This document shows positions 1-9,033 of a stretch of 64,000 nucleotides of DNA, one piece after another. The stretch lies in contig NZ_JAQBNR010000050.1 in assembly GCF_028288465.1 (NCBI RefSeq), positions 155,726 through 219,725 of the forward strand. The letters run 5' to 3'. The notes below the pieces were generated by a model. It was given only the letters and a program-made list of their open reading frames with translations. It did no database searches and had not been told where the DNA came from. This DNA comes from Ferruginibacter sp. GTDB lineage: Bacteria > Bacteroidota > Bacteroidia > Chitinophagales > Chitinophagaceae. The translations under genes were made by a program, and so were the position numbers. The stretch's first letter is position 1; each line of letters starts with the position of its first letter.

Positions 1-228
1 GCCGAGCAGCTGATTATTTATAAAGACCTGGTACTGCTGGTAAAAAAGCTGCCACCTGCCTACAGGATTGTATTTAATATGCATGTTATAGACGGATACA
101 CCCATATAGAAATAGCCGAAATTTTAAAAATTCCTGTCGGTACGTCAAAATCAAATTTGTTAAGGGCCAGGGCATTGTTACAAAAATATTTAAACCAAAA
201 AGAATCGCTCACAGCATGCAGTATTTAG
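1..228 (+). CDS. ECF-type RNA polymerase sigma factor, C-terminal part (cut by window edge)
   Basis: The reading frame is open from base 1 and stops with TAG at 226-228; the start lies upstream of the window. The 75 visible residues match sigma-70 region 4: a helix reading LVKKLPPAYRIVF followed by the helix-turn-helix GYTHIEIAEILKIPVGTSKS, which in this family reads the -35 box. Extracytoplasmic-function sigma factors switch on envelope or stress genes and are held by a membrane anti-sigma protein. The last 13 bases overlap the start of the next gene, which suggests translational coupling and a functional link. Regions 1-3 are not visible, so the subfamily cannot be assigned. Confidence 0.85.
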   Translation, partial: AEQLIIYKDLVLLVKKLPPAYRIVFNMHVIDGYTHIEIAEILKIPVGTSKSNLLRARALLQKYLNQKESLTACSI

Positions 229-1469
229 AAAACGATATGGATGATTTGTTTAAAAGGGCTGCGGAAAACTACCCTCTTAAAACAGGTGACGGTGATTGGG
301 AAAGTATTGCCCTGAGAATTAAACCTGAACTAACTACACCCCAGGCTGCAGTCCCTTCTAAAAAAAGCATTGGTAAAGAATTGCTTACGCTCATACTGGT
401 TTTGTTTACACTGCCTGTCAGCGATGCGCTGTTACAGCAACCCACAACCTGGGAATTATTTAATACTCCCAAAACGCTGTTAGCGAAAAAAGATGCCGTT
501 GCTGTTGCGCTGTTGAAGGAAGAGGGAACCAATAAAACCAGCCGTCATACTTACAATACATTACCGGCGGGCCAGTCATTAAAGCATTCAGGTCAGCATT
601 ATTTGTATTCAAAAAAAAGCAGTTCAAAATCAACCAGGCCCGACAAGCAAAATAACCAGTTTTCCCAGGACCGAAAAGATAATGAGCGTCATTTTTTATC
701 ATTGTATGCTCCTGAAAAAAAATTGTATGAAGTACATGAAATCAGTACAACAAATAAAATTGTCCGGTTGCTAAACGATGATGCTACCAGTTTGACGAAT
801 CAGAAAAAAAGTGAGCTGGATACAACAAGCAAAAAGGAAACACCAGGAAAAGATAGCGACCGGTTCCAGAAAAAGAAAACATTTTATATTGGTGTTGCAG
901 CGGGTCCTGACCTGAGCAAAGTACAATCGGCTGCATTTACAAATACGGGCATTGGGGCAGGATTATTTGCAGGCGTAAACCTGGCAGGCAACGTATATAT
1001 TGAAACCGGAATTAGCTGGAACAGGAAAAATTACAGCAGTATGGGCGACCAGTTCAGTATGAAAAAGATTGCTTCCACAATGCCGCAGGGTATGGTAATC
1101 ACCAGCCTGGAAGGTAAAAGTTCGCTCATCGAAATTCCTGTAAAAATTAAATACGATTTTATGCATAAGGCGAATGCAATATGGTTTGCAGCAGCAGGAA
1201 TTTCAGCCTATATTATGACCAGTGAAAAAAACAGGTACCATGTAACCATGAATGGCAATACCGGCATGATGGCGGGTGTTTACAAAAAAAATACCTATGG
1301 TTTACCGGCAGTAGCCAATATAAGTTTGGGGTATCAAAAAAATGTTTCAAAGTTTATAAACATACGTATAGAACCCTTTCTAAAAATTCCCTTACAGGGA
1401 ATGGGAGTAGGCGAATTACATATCACCAGTGCAGGGCTGCAGGTTGGTATAGCCAGGCTTCTAAAATAA
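216..1469 (+). CDS. Membrane-anchored protein with C-terminal PorT-like outer-membrane barrel; probable partner of the sigma factor
   Basis: Residues 1-48 form a short soluble head (MDDLFKRAAENYPL and following) of the kind found directly after ECF sigma genes in Chitinophagaceae. Residues about 50-72 are hydrophobic and could span the inner membrane. Residues 75-220 are a lysine/serine-rich low-complexity linker. Residues about 224-417 alternate like a beta-barrel and begin with a glycine-rich strand (FYIGVAAGPDLSKV), as in the outer membrane beta-barrel (PorT-like) families. I infer a trans-envelope regulator that binds the sigma factor inside the cell, but no classical anti-sigma motif is visible. 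The start at 216 overlaps the sigma gene; ATG at 237 (MDDLF) is an equally good start and would lie 8 bases after the sigma stop. Confidence 0.75.
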   Translation: MQYLENDMDDLFKRAAENYPLKTGDGDWESIALRIKPELTTPQAAVPSKKSIGKELLTLILVLFTLPVSDALLQQPTTWELFNTPKTLLAKKDAVAVALLKEEGTNKTSRHTYNTLPAGQSLKHSGQHYLYSKKSSSKSTRPDKQNNQFSQDRKDNERHFLSLYAPEKKLYEVHEISTTNKIVRLLNDDATSLTNQKKSELDTTSKKETPGKDSDRFQKKKTFYIGVAAGPDLSKVQSAAFTNTGIGAGLFAGVNLAGNVYIETGISWNRKNYSSMGDQFSMKKIASTMPQGMVITSLEGKSSLIEIPVKIKYDFMHKANAIWFAAAGISAYIMTSEKNRYHVTMNGNTGMMAGVYKKNTYGLPAVANISLGYQKNVSKFINIRIEPFLKIPLQGMGVGELHITSAGLQVGIARLLK

Positions 1470-1588
1470 CACTTCGCTTTTCGGGTTACTAAAAAAATCT
1501 TAAAAAAAGATAAGGGCATCGCCATGCTTTTAACAGAACGAAATGACAACGGTTAAAATTTAATCACTAACAATAAAAAATAACAACA

Positions 1589-2815
1589 ATGAAAAAGATG
1601 ATTTTTTTTAAGCTTTCAATAGCGGCTGTGATCGTGCTTTCTTTTGCCGCCTGTAAAAAAACGGATGACACAAAAATACCTCCGGCAAACCAGTCAGCAA
1701 CAGGAATGGAAGAAATGATATCAGAAAAAGACGCCAATCCGGATGAAGCAGCTGTTACGGAAAACACATCGCCGGCAAACGTTGGCGGCAGGGAAGGCCA
1801 TGGCAATCACTATCTCTATACAGAAAGTAACAGTGCCGCAACAAACGAAATTCTTGTTTTTAAAATTAAGCCGGATGGTGCCCCGGAAAGTAGCGGAGTC
1901 ATAGCATCAGGAGGTGCAGGAACCGGTAAATCGCTGGGATCGCAGGGAGCGTTGGTAATTGATCAGCAGCAACAGTGGCTGTATGCAGTCAACGCCGGTG
2001 CAAATTCTGTTTCATCTTTTAAAATTGAAGGTAATGGCAACCTGCGGCTTGCACACACGGCCTCTGTCAATGGTACAACTCCTGTAAGTGTAACCGTGCA
2101 CGACAATCTGCTCTATGTACTTAACAGGGGAAGTGATAATATACAGGGTTTTAAAATTGGTGGCGGTGGTAAATTAACCGCGATTGAAGGCAGCATGCAG
2201 CCGTTGAGTTCAACAGGTGTTGATGCACCACAAATTTCATTTACACCGGATGGAGACCAGGTGCTGGTAACAGAAAAAGCAACCAATACAATCGGCACTT
2301 TCAAAGTAGCCAGTGATGGTTCGGTAAGCAAAGGCATTTTTACAGCATCCACAGGGCCTACTCCATTTGGGTTTGATTTTTCAAGAGGTTATATGATTGT
2401 TTCCAATGCCGCAGGAGGAGCTGCAGGCGCAGGTTCTGCAACATCCTATTCCATCGGAAACGGGGGCATACCAAGGGCCGTTAACGGAGCTGTAGCCAGT
2501 CAGCAGGCAGCCCCCTGCTGGGTAGCCACTACAAAATATGGACGCTTTGCCTACATCACCAACACTGCCAGCAACAGCATCTCCTCTTATTATGTTACCC
2601 CATGGGGCGCTTTGTATTTAGTACTTGGAGCGGCGGCCAAAACAGGTATGAATCCTGTGGATATAGTGGTTGGCACCAACAACTACGATGTGTATGAATT
2701 GAATTCCAAATCCAATACCATTGGCTGGTATCAAAGAAAGTTAATGGGTGAGCTGGAGTTTAAAAGCAGTATAACCAACCTGCCTGTATCTGCTACAGGA
2801 CTTGCCACTTACTAA
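1589..2815 (+). CDS. Lipoprotein with seven-bladed beta-propeller (lactonase-like)
   Basis: The N-terminus is a lipoprotein signal: two lysines, a hydrophobic stretch and the lipobox SFAAC with Cys22. A charged linker (residues 23-75) precedes repeated blade units of the form LYAVNAGANSVSSFKIEGNG and LYVLNRGSDNIQGFKI, spaced about 45-50 residues apart, as in the 6-phosphogluconolactonase/lactonase propeller family (PF10282). The protein therefore probably sits on an envelope membrane. The blades are clear but no catalytic residues can be assigned, so enzymatic activity is not implied; it could be a binding scaffold. A strong terminator follows the gene, and it is transcribed alone or with the genes upstream. 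Confidence 0.8.
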   Translation: MKKMIFFKLSIAAVIVLSFAACKKTDDTKIPPANQSATGMEEMISEKDANPDEAAVTENTSPANVGGREGHGNHYLYTESNSAATNEILVFKIKPDGAPESSGVIASGGAGTGKSLGSQGALVIDQQQQWLYAVNAGANSVSSFKIEGNGNLRLAHTASVNGTTPVSVTVHDNLLYVLNRGSDNIQGFKIGGGGKLTAIEGSMQPLSSTGVDAPQISFTPDGDQVLVTEKATNTIGTFKVASDGSVSKGIFTASTGPTPFGFDFSRGYMIVSNAAGGAAGAGSATSYSIGNGGIPRAVNGAVASQQAAPCWVATTKYGRFAYITNTASNSISSYYVTPWGALYLVLGAAAKTGMNPVDIVVGTNNYDVYELNSKSNTIGWYQRKLMGELEFKSSITNLPVSATGLATY

Positions 2816-2835
2816 ACAGGCTGGGTCATGCAAAC

Positions 2836-2866
2836 AACAGGAAGCGTGTCGATACCGCTTCCTGTT
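2836..2866 (+). terminator. Rho-independent terminator after the propeller lipoprotein
   Basis: Perfect 11-bp stem AACAGGAAGCG / CGCTTCCTGTT around a 9-base loop, followed by ATTATTTGTTT. It begins 20 bases after the stop codon of the upstream gene. Confidence 0.8.
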
Positions 2867-3117
2867 ATTATTTGTTTCTCAATTTCATAATGCCGCCATA
2901 CTGTGTTGTCGCCCCCGGGGCGAAGCAAGCCCATATAATTGCGGCTGACAAATGTTATCCCCCAACGGTTTGCAAAACTGCCCCTCGCAGCTATGCTGCT
3001 TTCAATAGTGATTTATTCACTTCAAAAATAGGTGAGCAAATTACTACCAGGCTTCAGCTGCAGCGGACTTCCGGGCCTGCGGGGCTTTTACACCAAGCAC
3101 TACAAATAAGCAGCCCC

Positions 3118-3610
3118 GGTGAAGTGATTGGTCATGAAATGACGTATGGCTTTTATGACCAGGGCACCCGGAAAAGATGACAACGTTATCAATTGACGAA
3201 CGAAGGCTGATTACGCCCGGTTCAAAGCCAAAATGCAGCAAGTAGTTGACCTGTACAATTCATTTACGGTACTGGATACACTGCATGTAAAAGGCGCTCT
3301 CACCCTTGGTGAAAACACGGCCGATGCAGGCGGTGTAGCCATTGCATACGATGCGTTTAAATTAACACAACAGGGCCACACCATCGACGGCATTACACCC
3401 GGTCAACGATTATTTATCTCCACCGCACGCATCTGGCGGGTGAAAATGAAAGATGCCTATCTACGCTACTGGATCAACAACAACCCGCACTCCCCGCCCA
3501 TGTGGCGTGTAAACGGCCCGCTGATGAACCTGCCTTATTTTTACCAGGCGTTTCATATACAGGCTGGGGATAGGATGTATTTGGGAGAGAAGCAGCGAGT
3601 TAAGATTTGG
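3118..3610 (+). pseudogene. Decayed C-terminal fragment of an M13 (neprilysin/PepO-like) metallopeptidase
   Basis: Bases 3118-3610 closely match the last third of the intact M13 peptidase at 9910-11928, both in protein (VKGALTLGENTAD, RVKMKDA, WINNNPHSPPMWRVNGP) and in DNA. Three defects show decay. The zinc motif HEMTH of the intact copy is HEMTY here. Small deletions between 3160 and 3235 shift the frame, and a stop occurs at 3178. The normal stop after the final Ile-Trp is lost by a 7-base deletion, so the frame runs on to 3835. The first two-thirds of the gene is absent. The zinc glutamate motif ENTAD is still present. I infer a truncated duplicate or remnant of an expanded peptidase family. 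Confidence 0.85.
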
Positions 3611-3960
3611 CAAGGGGAAAGGATTGCTGTATGCAATTTTACTTTTTTCTACTCTGAATCTCAACCCAGAAATTGCTTAAGGGAGTTTCTGTACGAATTG
3701 TTGAAGTCCTCAACCAGCAGTAGTTGCAAGACTCGCCGACTGACAGGAGTACATATATTTACAAGCGTATTGTGTAGACAATTGGATGGATTTTTTCCTT
3801 ATAGGTCGGCGATTTATGCAGGTTACCCAAATTGATAGGCTTCATGATCAGCGCAGAGACTTGCCTGGTAAGCAAACCAAAAATTGTTTGGCGCAGTGAT
3901 AAAAAACTTCAGCATGCTTTGTATTTCATTCATTTTTTGGGTATAGAAGAATGCATTTGG

Positions 3961-5577
3961 CTATTGTCGTAACGAAAATGGGATGGCTACAAAACCATTG
4001 CTTTGATCTATATCTATGGGCGATAGTTGAATATCCCGATTAACTTTGGGATCTTTAAATTTTAATTTTATCGTGGGGGTAAACTGCCATCGGTCATGAC
4101 CATTAACAAAAATCCATACAATTAACACTCCATCTTGTAGTAGTTCATTATTAGTAGCTCCCTTAAGATCCAAAGGAAAATCATTTGAAGAGTTATCAGG
4201 AAATTTCGTCCCTTGATTATTATTGATTAGGTCCCCGTACGCGATTGGGGTTATGTCTGGATTTGCTTTGTTGAGTGCAGCTGCATAGTTGACACCTAAA
4301 GTTCTATTATCGAAAATATAAACTCTTAAGCCGGTAGTCTTATCTTTACCATCATTACCATTATCAAAGTGAACTGTTGCAGACATTAAAGGTGATTTAA
4401 TTTTTATATTTTCTGTATTAACCGTGTAATCGGTGGTCGACGAAACTCGGGCAGGAGAATTGTCACTCAAATAAGCTACTGAATAACTAATTGGTCTAGG
4501 TGGATCCCGAAGTATATCAAACGTATCTTTTGCACTTATAAAATTTGCTAATCCTGTTATTTTATCGCCCGCTAAATAATCAGTTGCTGCCCCACGAGAA
4601 CCTCCAATGATATAGCTTTGGATAAACGACTCGTTTAATATCTTTTTTGTTCCACCGCTAATATTGACTTTGCCTCCAGTATTTAAACTTCCGAATGATG
4701 CATTAAGCGAGGCTTCAACATCAGATGCACTCTCTTTAGATTCTATCAGAACCCATAATTCTCTGCCATAAGAAACAGAGCTTACATAACATAGAGGGTT
4801 GGCTGAAGTATTATGTGAATTACTATCAATGTAATTTAATAAACTTTTATATCCATCTTCTTTAATATAAGAAGTAGGGTAATGAGGTGGCTCACAAGAA
4901 ACGGTGAAGTATTTTTCTACAAATCGTACTAAAAATTTAGAATAAGTTCCATCTTTGCTTATTGATAAGGCGCCATTTATTGCACCAGTTGCCCACTTAT
5001 ATGATGCATTAAATTTCAGGAAAGCTTGGTCCATGCTGTAAACTTGTGTCACCGAATAAGTAATATCAGCTCCCATTGCGGAATTAGTTTCTTGCTTTAA
5101 TATTTTTTGAATACTGTCGTTGATATTAGCAAGGTTGGGGTCTTTCACTATTCTACTTACTGAAAACGCTCCTTTTTGGTAAAAATCACTTATCGTAATT
5201 GTAAGAGGGTTTCTTGACGTGTTTACTGGAATTAAAATTCCATCTGGCAACCCTTTTCCTTGTACTAAAGCACCAGGATAAAAAGATTGAACGTTTGGGT
5301 CGAAAGCGACAATTTTCTCAAATTGACTAGTAAGTTTATGTTGCTCGGTTGTCTTCGTTCCATGTTCTTCTGAATTGTCAATTTTTTCTGTAGTTACCTT
5401 TATAACATCACCGGATGGATTAACAGACAATTTTTGTTCATTTACTATTAGGCTGTCAATTTTCTTTGCTGTTGATTTAGAATCTAAACTATTATCAGTT
5501 TCTGAATTATTACAGGAATAAAAAAATGTCGTACTAAGAATGAGTACTGATAGAAATAAAGTGTAGTTTTTAGCCAT
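3961..5577 (-). CDS. Cholesterol-dependent-cytolysin-like (thiol-activated cytolysin family) lipoprotein
   Basis: A 538-residue protein from ATG 5577; the frame is open 17 codons further up, but only this start gives a signal peptide (MAKNYTLFLSVLILSTTFFYSC, lipobox Cys22). Four blocks match the CDC pore-forming toxin family (PF01289): FYPGALVQG with RNPLTITISDF (about 98-132), KYFTVSCEPPHYPTSYI (222-238), YVSSVSYGRELWVLIES (264-280), and PISYSVAYLSDN with TDYTV (362-386). These are core beta-sheet and membrane-hairpin regions of domains 1-3. The last 150 residues do not contain the tryptophan-rich undecapeptide or an evident cholesterol-binding domain 4, so the target is probably not cholesterol. 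CDC-like proteins of Bacteroidota have been described as antibacterial pore formers that act as pairs; no second copy is in this window. The gene looks more AT-rich than its neighbours, which may indicate transfer. Membership in the superfamily is well supported; pore formation is inferred. Confidence 0.82.
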   Translation of the reverse strand: MAKNYTLFLSVLILSTTFFYSCNNSETDNSLDSKSTAKKIDSLIVNEQKLSVNPSGDVIKVTTEKIDNSEEHGTKTTEQHKLTSQFEKIVAFDPNVQSFYPGALVQGKGLPDGILIPVNTSRNPLTITISDFYQKGAFSVSRIVKDPNLANINDSIQKILKQETNSAMGADITYSVTQVYSMDQAFLKFNASYKWATGAINGALSISKDGTYSKFLVRFVEKYFTVSCEPPHYPTSYIKEDGYKSLLNYIDSNSHNTSANPLCYVSSVSYGRELWVLIESKESASDVEASLNASFGSLNTGGKVNISGGTKKILNESFIQSYIIGGSRGAATDYLAGDKITGLANFISAKDTFDILRDPPRPISYSVAYLSDNSPARVSSTTDYTVNTENIKIKSPLMSATVHFDNGNDGKDKTTGLRVYIFDNRTLGVNYAAALNKANPDITPIAYGDLINNNQGTKFPDNSSNDFPLDLKGATNNELLQDGVLIVWIFVNGHDRWQFTPTIKLKFKDPKVNRDIQLSPIDIDQSNGFVAIPFSLRQ

Positions 5578-6032
5578 GGTTAATTTTTTTATTTGGTTAT
5601 GTGAGTCGTAAATAAAGGTGATGTACAACTTTTAATATTTGCTACAGGCGTGGGTTTTTATAATATCTAGCCCGGAACTGTTGCTCGGTCTGTGATATTG
5701 TTAATGTTGAGACCTGTTGTTGAGACTTATTCTCCATCAAAACCTTGCTAGATTTGACACTGAATGTTTCCGGTTTTGTGTTTGGTTACTTGCATGGTCG
5801 TTAGCACATCAGATATATACATTACCCTCGAAATTCCTAAATCACTTTTGTTCCCTAGCCAAGAAATCTACTGTTGATTACATTATGGAAAATATCTTTT
5901 CTCATTATAGTAACCATTTTTATTTCAACAAAAGTATGTTGTGTGCTTAAATCAAACCAGAGGGAAAACCCCATAACCTCATCAGGAAAAACCCTGATAA
6001 ATTTTCATGGAAAAACTGCCTGTTGAATAATT
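5578..6032. other. Intergenic region between the CDC-like gene and the response regulator
   Basis: About 450 AT-rich bases separating two divergently transcribed genes. It holds an open frame at 5717-5950 with no recognisable protein character. No clear promoter box for the CDC-like gene and no structured RNA was recognised. Confidence 0.5.
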
Positions 6033-6040
6033 TAACTTTG
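6033..6040 (+). promoter_or_regulatory. Promoter -7 box (TAACTTTG) directly before the response regulator
   Basis: TAACTTTG matches the Bacteroidota -7 consensus TAnnTTTG. It ends 4 bases before ATG 6045, so transcription would begin at or next to the start codon, giving a leaderless mRNA. No good -33 TTG box is at the usual distance. Confidence 0.45.
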
Positions 6041-6044
6041 GCGG

Positions 6045-6686
6045 ATGACTACCATTGCGCTGGTTGATGACCATAAAATATTCAGTGATTCGCTTGCAAG
6101 TTTAATCAACGACTTCGAGGGGTTTACTGTTTGCTGGTCGGCACAGGATGGAGCCAAGGCAATCCAGCTACTGCAGCAAAATGCGCAACAGCCGGATATT
6201 GTTTTCCTGGATATTGTGATGCCGGGCATGAGTGGTTTGGAAGTAGCCAAATGGATTTGCGAAAATAGAAAGGATATTAAATTGCTGGCGCTTACCATGG
6301 AGGAGGATGACAACAGCGTGATACAAATGCTGCAGTATGGCGTAAGAGGTTACCTGCTAAAAAATATCGGTGCACAAGAATTGCGTATGGCATTGGAGCA
6401 GGTAGTGAAGTTTGGTTATTATTATACACCCATCATTACCAGCAACATTCACAAGCACGTAGAGAAAAAAAATCAATCGGGCAATGTGCCTGAGATAAAA
6501 GACCGGGAGAAAGAATTGCTGAATCACCTGTGTACAGAAATGCCGTATGCTGAGATAGCAAAAAAAATGTTTCTCAGTGAGTCAACGGTGGACACCTACC
6601 GGGCAAGACTGTTTGAAAAGTTCGAAGTAAAAAACAGGATCGGCCTGATTTTAAAAGCGGTCAACATGGGTCTCGTCAAATTGTAA
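6045..6686 (+). CDS. NarL/FixJ-family response regulator
   Basis: A 213-residue two-domain regulator. Residues 1-120 are a receiver domain with acidic pocket D8-D9, phospho-acceptor Asp56 in VFLDIVMPGMSG, the switch threonine in LALTMEE and the lysine in YLLKNIGA. Residues about 150-210 are a LuxR-type helix-turn-helix (EIAKKMFLSESTVDTYRARL). Phosphorylation is expected to drive dimer formation and DNA binding. The neighbouring histidine kinase on the opposite strand is the likely partner: it has the HisKA_3 domain that pairs with NarL-type regulators, and the two genes overlap by 36 bases at their 3' ends. Target genes cannot be predicted from the sequence. Confidence 0.93.
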   Translation: MTTIALVDDHKIFSDSLASLINDFEGFTVCWSAQDGAKAIQLLQQNAQQPDIVFLDIVMPGMSGLEVAKWICENRKDIKLLALTMEEDDNSVIQMLQYGVRGYLLKNIGAQELRMALEQVVKFGYYYTPIITSNIHKHVEKKNQSGNVPEIKDREKELLNHLCTEMPYAEIAKKMFLSESTVDTYRARLFEKFEVKNRIGLILKAVNMGLVKL

Positions 6687-8549
6687 GGGTATTTCAATAT
6701 GGATGGCAGTGCCTTTTTCCTTTGCGGTATGCAATAGAAATTTTCCCTTTAAATACAACACCCTGCTCTCTGCACTTTGCAACCCAAGCGATTTTTTTTG
6801 ATCGCCATTGGTGAGCAGAAACCCCTGGCCATTGTCTGCAATATTTACCATCACTGCGTCGCAGTCGGCTTTTATCTCTACACTGATCAGGCTGCCTTTG
6901 CTGTGCCTGGCAGCATTCAATACCAGCTCGCAAATGATGCGGTATAAATTGGTCTGTAAATCAATACTGAGGATTGACTGCACCTCGTGTTTAAAATCAA
7001 TCTTTTTATTATACAATTGCTGGATTGAATCAAGGTATTCTTTCAGCGTACTGATAAGGCCATTGGAGGAAAGTCCTTTGGGCATCAGGTTATGCGCCAC
7101 ATTGCGTATCTCGGCAATGGAATCATCAATGATACCTTCCGTTTTTACGACCACGCCATTCAACAGGGCCGGGTCTTTAGTATGCACAATGCGGCCAAAA
7201 TTTATTTTAAGCGCTGCCAGCAGCGGACCAATATTGTCGTGCAGATCCGCCGCTATTCTTTTTCTTTCATGGTCCTGCACACTTACCAGTCTTTTTAAGG
7301 TTTCTGTTTGTTCCTGTTCCAGTGCGAGTACCTGCTTTTCCCGCGCTTTCATTTGTTCCAGCAAACTAAAGAACAGGCCAAATGCCATGATGGTAATCTC
7401 AAGTAAACTGCCCACTGTAAGGCCGTGTTCGTTCAGGAAAAAGCTGCTGATAACGCCTGCCGTCGCAAACACCTGCATGAAGGCCATTACTGCAACAGCA
7501 AACATGGCAGCCGAAAATATTTTGGCAGTGATGCCCGTTTTGAACAGCAGGAGCGGTATGCAAACAACGAGTAAAATGGAGGCAATTAAACCAGCATGCC
7601 ATAATGCAACGAGACCATATTTCAGCGAAGGAAGCAGATTGGCATCAAGGAACGATAACATAAAGCTGATCATGATCACCAGGCCATAGAGCGTCCATTG
7701 AATGATTGCTTTAATCCAGCGATGGTTGAGCAGTTGTTGTTGGAAGACCAGCTGTAAAACGAGGATGAGGAAGAAACAGGCACCCAAACTGCTGACCGGT
7801 TTAATGATTTCATTGATGACAGGCACCCGCGGATAAAACAAAGGAAAGAGCCTTCCGTAATGCGCCAATACCCAACCGGCAAAGCAAAGGATGTATCCGG
7901 TGTAAGCAGCAAACTCAGGCTTCTTAAAATGGAATAAAGCCACCGTAATTACAATCAGGATCATACTGACCACACCGATGTAAAAATAAACCACCCTGTC
8001 GTACGCCAGGTATTTCAGCTGTAGTGCATCTTTATCCAGTATTTCATAATGTACGTTTATGTTCTTCTGACTGGCTTTTAGTGCGATGAGATAAAAAGAT
8101 GGAACAGGCCCAACGTTGACAATTGCTGTATGCCAGTTGTACAATTTGTTTTTGTAGGCCATTGCATTGCCACCCTGGTACAATAACTGTCTTTCGCCAT
8201 TGGTAAATACCCGGTAAATGGCAACGGAATCAAGGCTGGTATTATCAATGGAAAGCCGCTGATCGTTTTCAATTGCGGCAGCATTGAGTTTTAATAAAAT
8301 GTAGTGATAGGCGCTCCCCGTAAGGCCAAAGTTGATTTGATTGTCCGGGAATTTGGAGAAGCGGAATAAAGCCAGGTGCAATTCGTCAAGGGTCTGCTCC
8401 GGTTCCAGGTTGTTTGTAAATATCCGGACGCTATCAAATACAGTCAACGGTTGAGCATTGGTGAAACCAACTGCTGAGGCCAATAATAGCAATAAAAAAA
8501 TATGCTTTTCCCTGCCGGTTTTTAGAAGCGAATTATAGAGTATTGACAT
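6651..8549 (-). CDS. 7TMR-DISM membrane sensor histidine kinase
   Basis: 632 residues. A signal peptide (cleavage near residue 32) is followed by a periplasmic beta-sandwich domain (about 35-180), typical of the 7TMR-DISM extracellular domain that may bind carbohydrate-like ligands. Seven hydrophobic segments lie between about 185 and 400, followed by a short coiled coil. The HisKA_3 domain contains the phospho-accepting His437 in ERKRIAADLHDNIG. The ATPase domain has an N box (CELVLNAARHSKG) and a G box (DNGQGF). All catalytic motifs appear intact. It probably phosphorylates the adjacent NarL-type regulator. Its 3' end overlaps that gene by 36 bases in opposite orientation, an unusual arrangement for a cognate pair. 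Confidence 0.92.
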   Translation of the reverse strand: MSILYNSLLKTGREKHIFLLLLLASAVGFTNAQPLTVFDSVRIFTNNLEPEQTLDELHLALFRFSKFPDNQINFGLTGSAYHYILLKLNAAAIENDQRLSIDNTSLDSVAIYRVFTNGERQLLYQGGNAMAYKNKLYNWHTAIVNVGPVPSFYLIALKASQKNINVHYEILDKDALQLKYLAYDRVVYFYIGVVSMILIVITVALFHFKKPEFAAYTGYILCFAGWVLAHYGRLFPLFYPRVPVINEIIKPVSSLGACFFLILVLQLVFQQQLLNHRWIKAIIQWTLYGLVIMISFMLSFLDANLLPSLKYGLVALWHAGLIASILLVVCIPLLLFKTGITAKIFSAAMFAVAVMAFMQVFATAGVISSFFLNEHGLTVGSLLEITIMAFGLFFSLLEQMKAREKQVLALEQEQTETLKRLVSVQDHERKRIAADLHDNIGPLLAALKINFGRIVHTKDPALLNGVVVKTEGIIDDSIAEIRNVAHNLMPKGLSSNGLISTLKEYLDSIQQLYNKKIDFKHEVQSILSIDLQTNLYRIICELVLNAARHSKGSLISVEIKADCDAVMVNIADNGQGFLLTNGDQKKSLGLQSAESRVLYLKGKFLLHTAKEKGTAIHIEIPLQFDETHVDRF

Positions 8550-9033
8550 AATTAATTAAATGAAGTAGTACATGCTTCAATCAATTATGGCACAGAGGTA
8601 GATTGTTTAATAAAAAAATGTAAAAGAGGATTGGAAATAAATACTAACAGCCGGATGATGTAATAAAAACATCTTTGATAATTCATGCAGTTAGTTCAAC
8701 TTTTATTCTTGTAAAGAATAATGATACGGTTAAATTAAAAAATAAAACCGAGTATTACTATTGATTTTAATAATTTGTTTCAGGTGAGCAAAAACGGTAG
8801 TGAAAAACATGTGTATTAAGAAAAGTAACACATTGGTATGGAGAAGGGGCGGGCATTGGGCCCTGAAGAAAAAAATCAACCCGGTAAATTTACAATGGTT
8901 AGCCGGTTCGTTTGTGCAAACGATATATTACCTTACCTTGTAAAAAATGCCAATGGCACGTAACCCGTGCTTCTGATTCTGCCTTGCCGCGGCGCCCGCA
9001 TTACCAATGATTGTAACTTCTTAAAAAAATGAT
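8550..9033. other. Intergenic region between the DISM kinase and the MORN-repeat gene
   Basis: About 480 bases between divergent genes. It is AT-rich near the kinase and more GC-rich near 8970-9000. No open frame, convincing promoter box or hairpin was recognised. Confidence 0.4.

Noticed and set aside
5717..5950. 77-codon open frame on the plus strand
   Set aside because: Composition is not protein-like (many Phe, Cys, His in a random pattern), no signal or domain, and it starts in an AT-rich spacer.
6808..7689. Long antisense frame inside the histidine kinase
   Set aside because: It is the shadow of a well-supported kinase; the sequence (many Ser, Cys, Ile) shows no domain.
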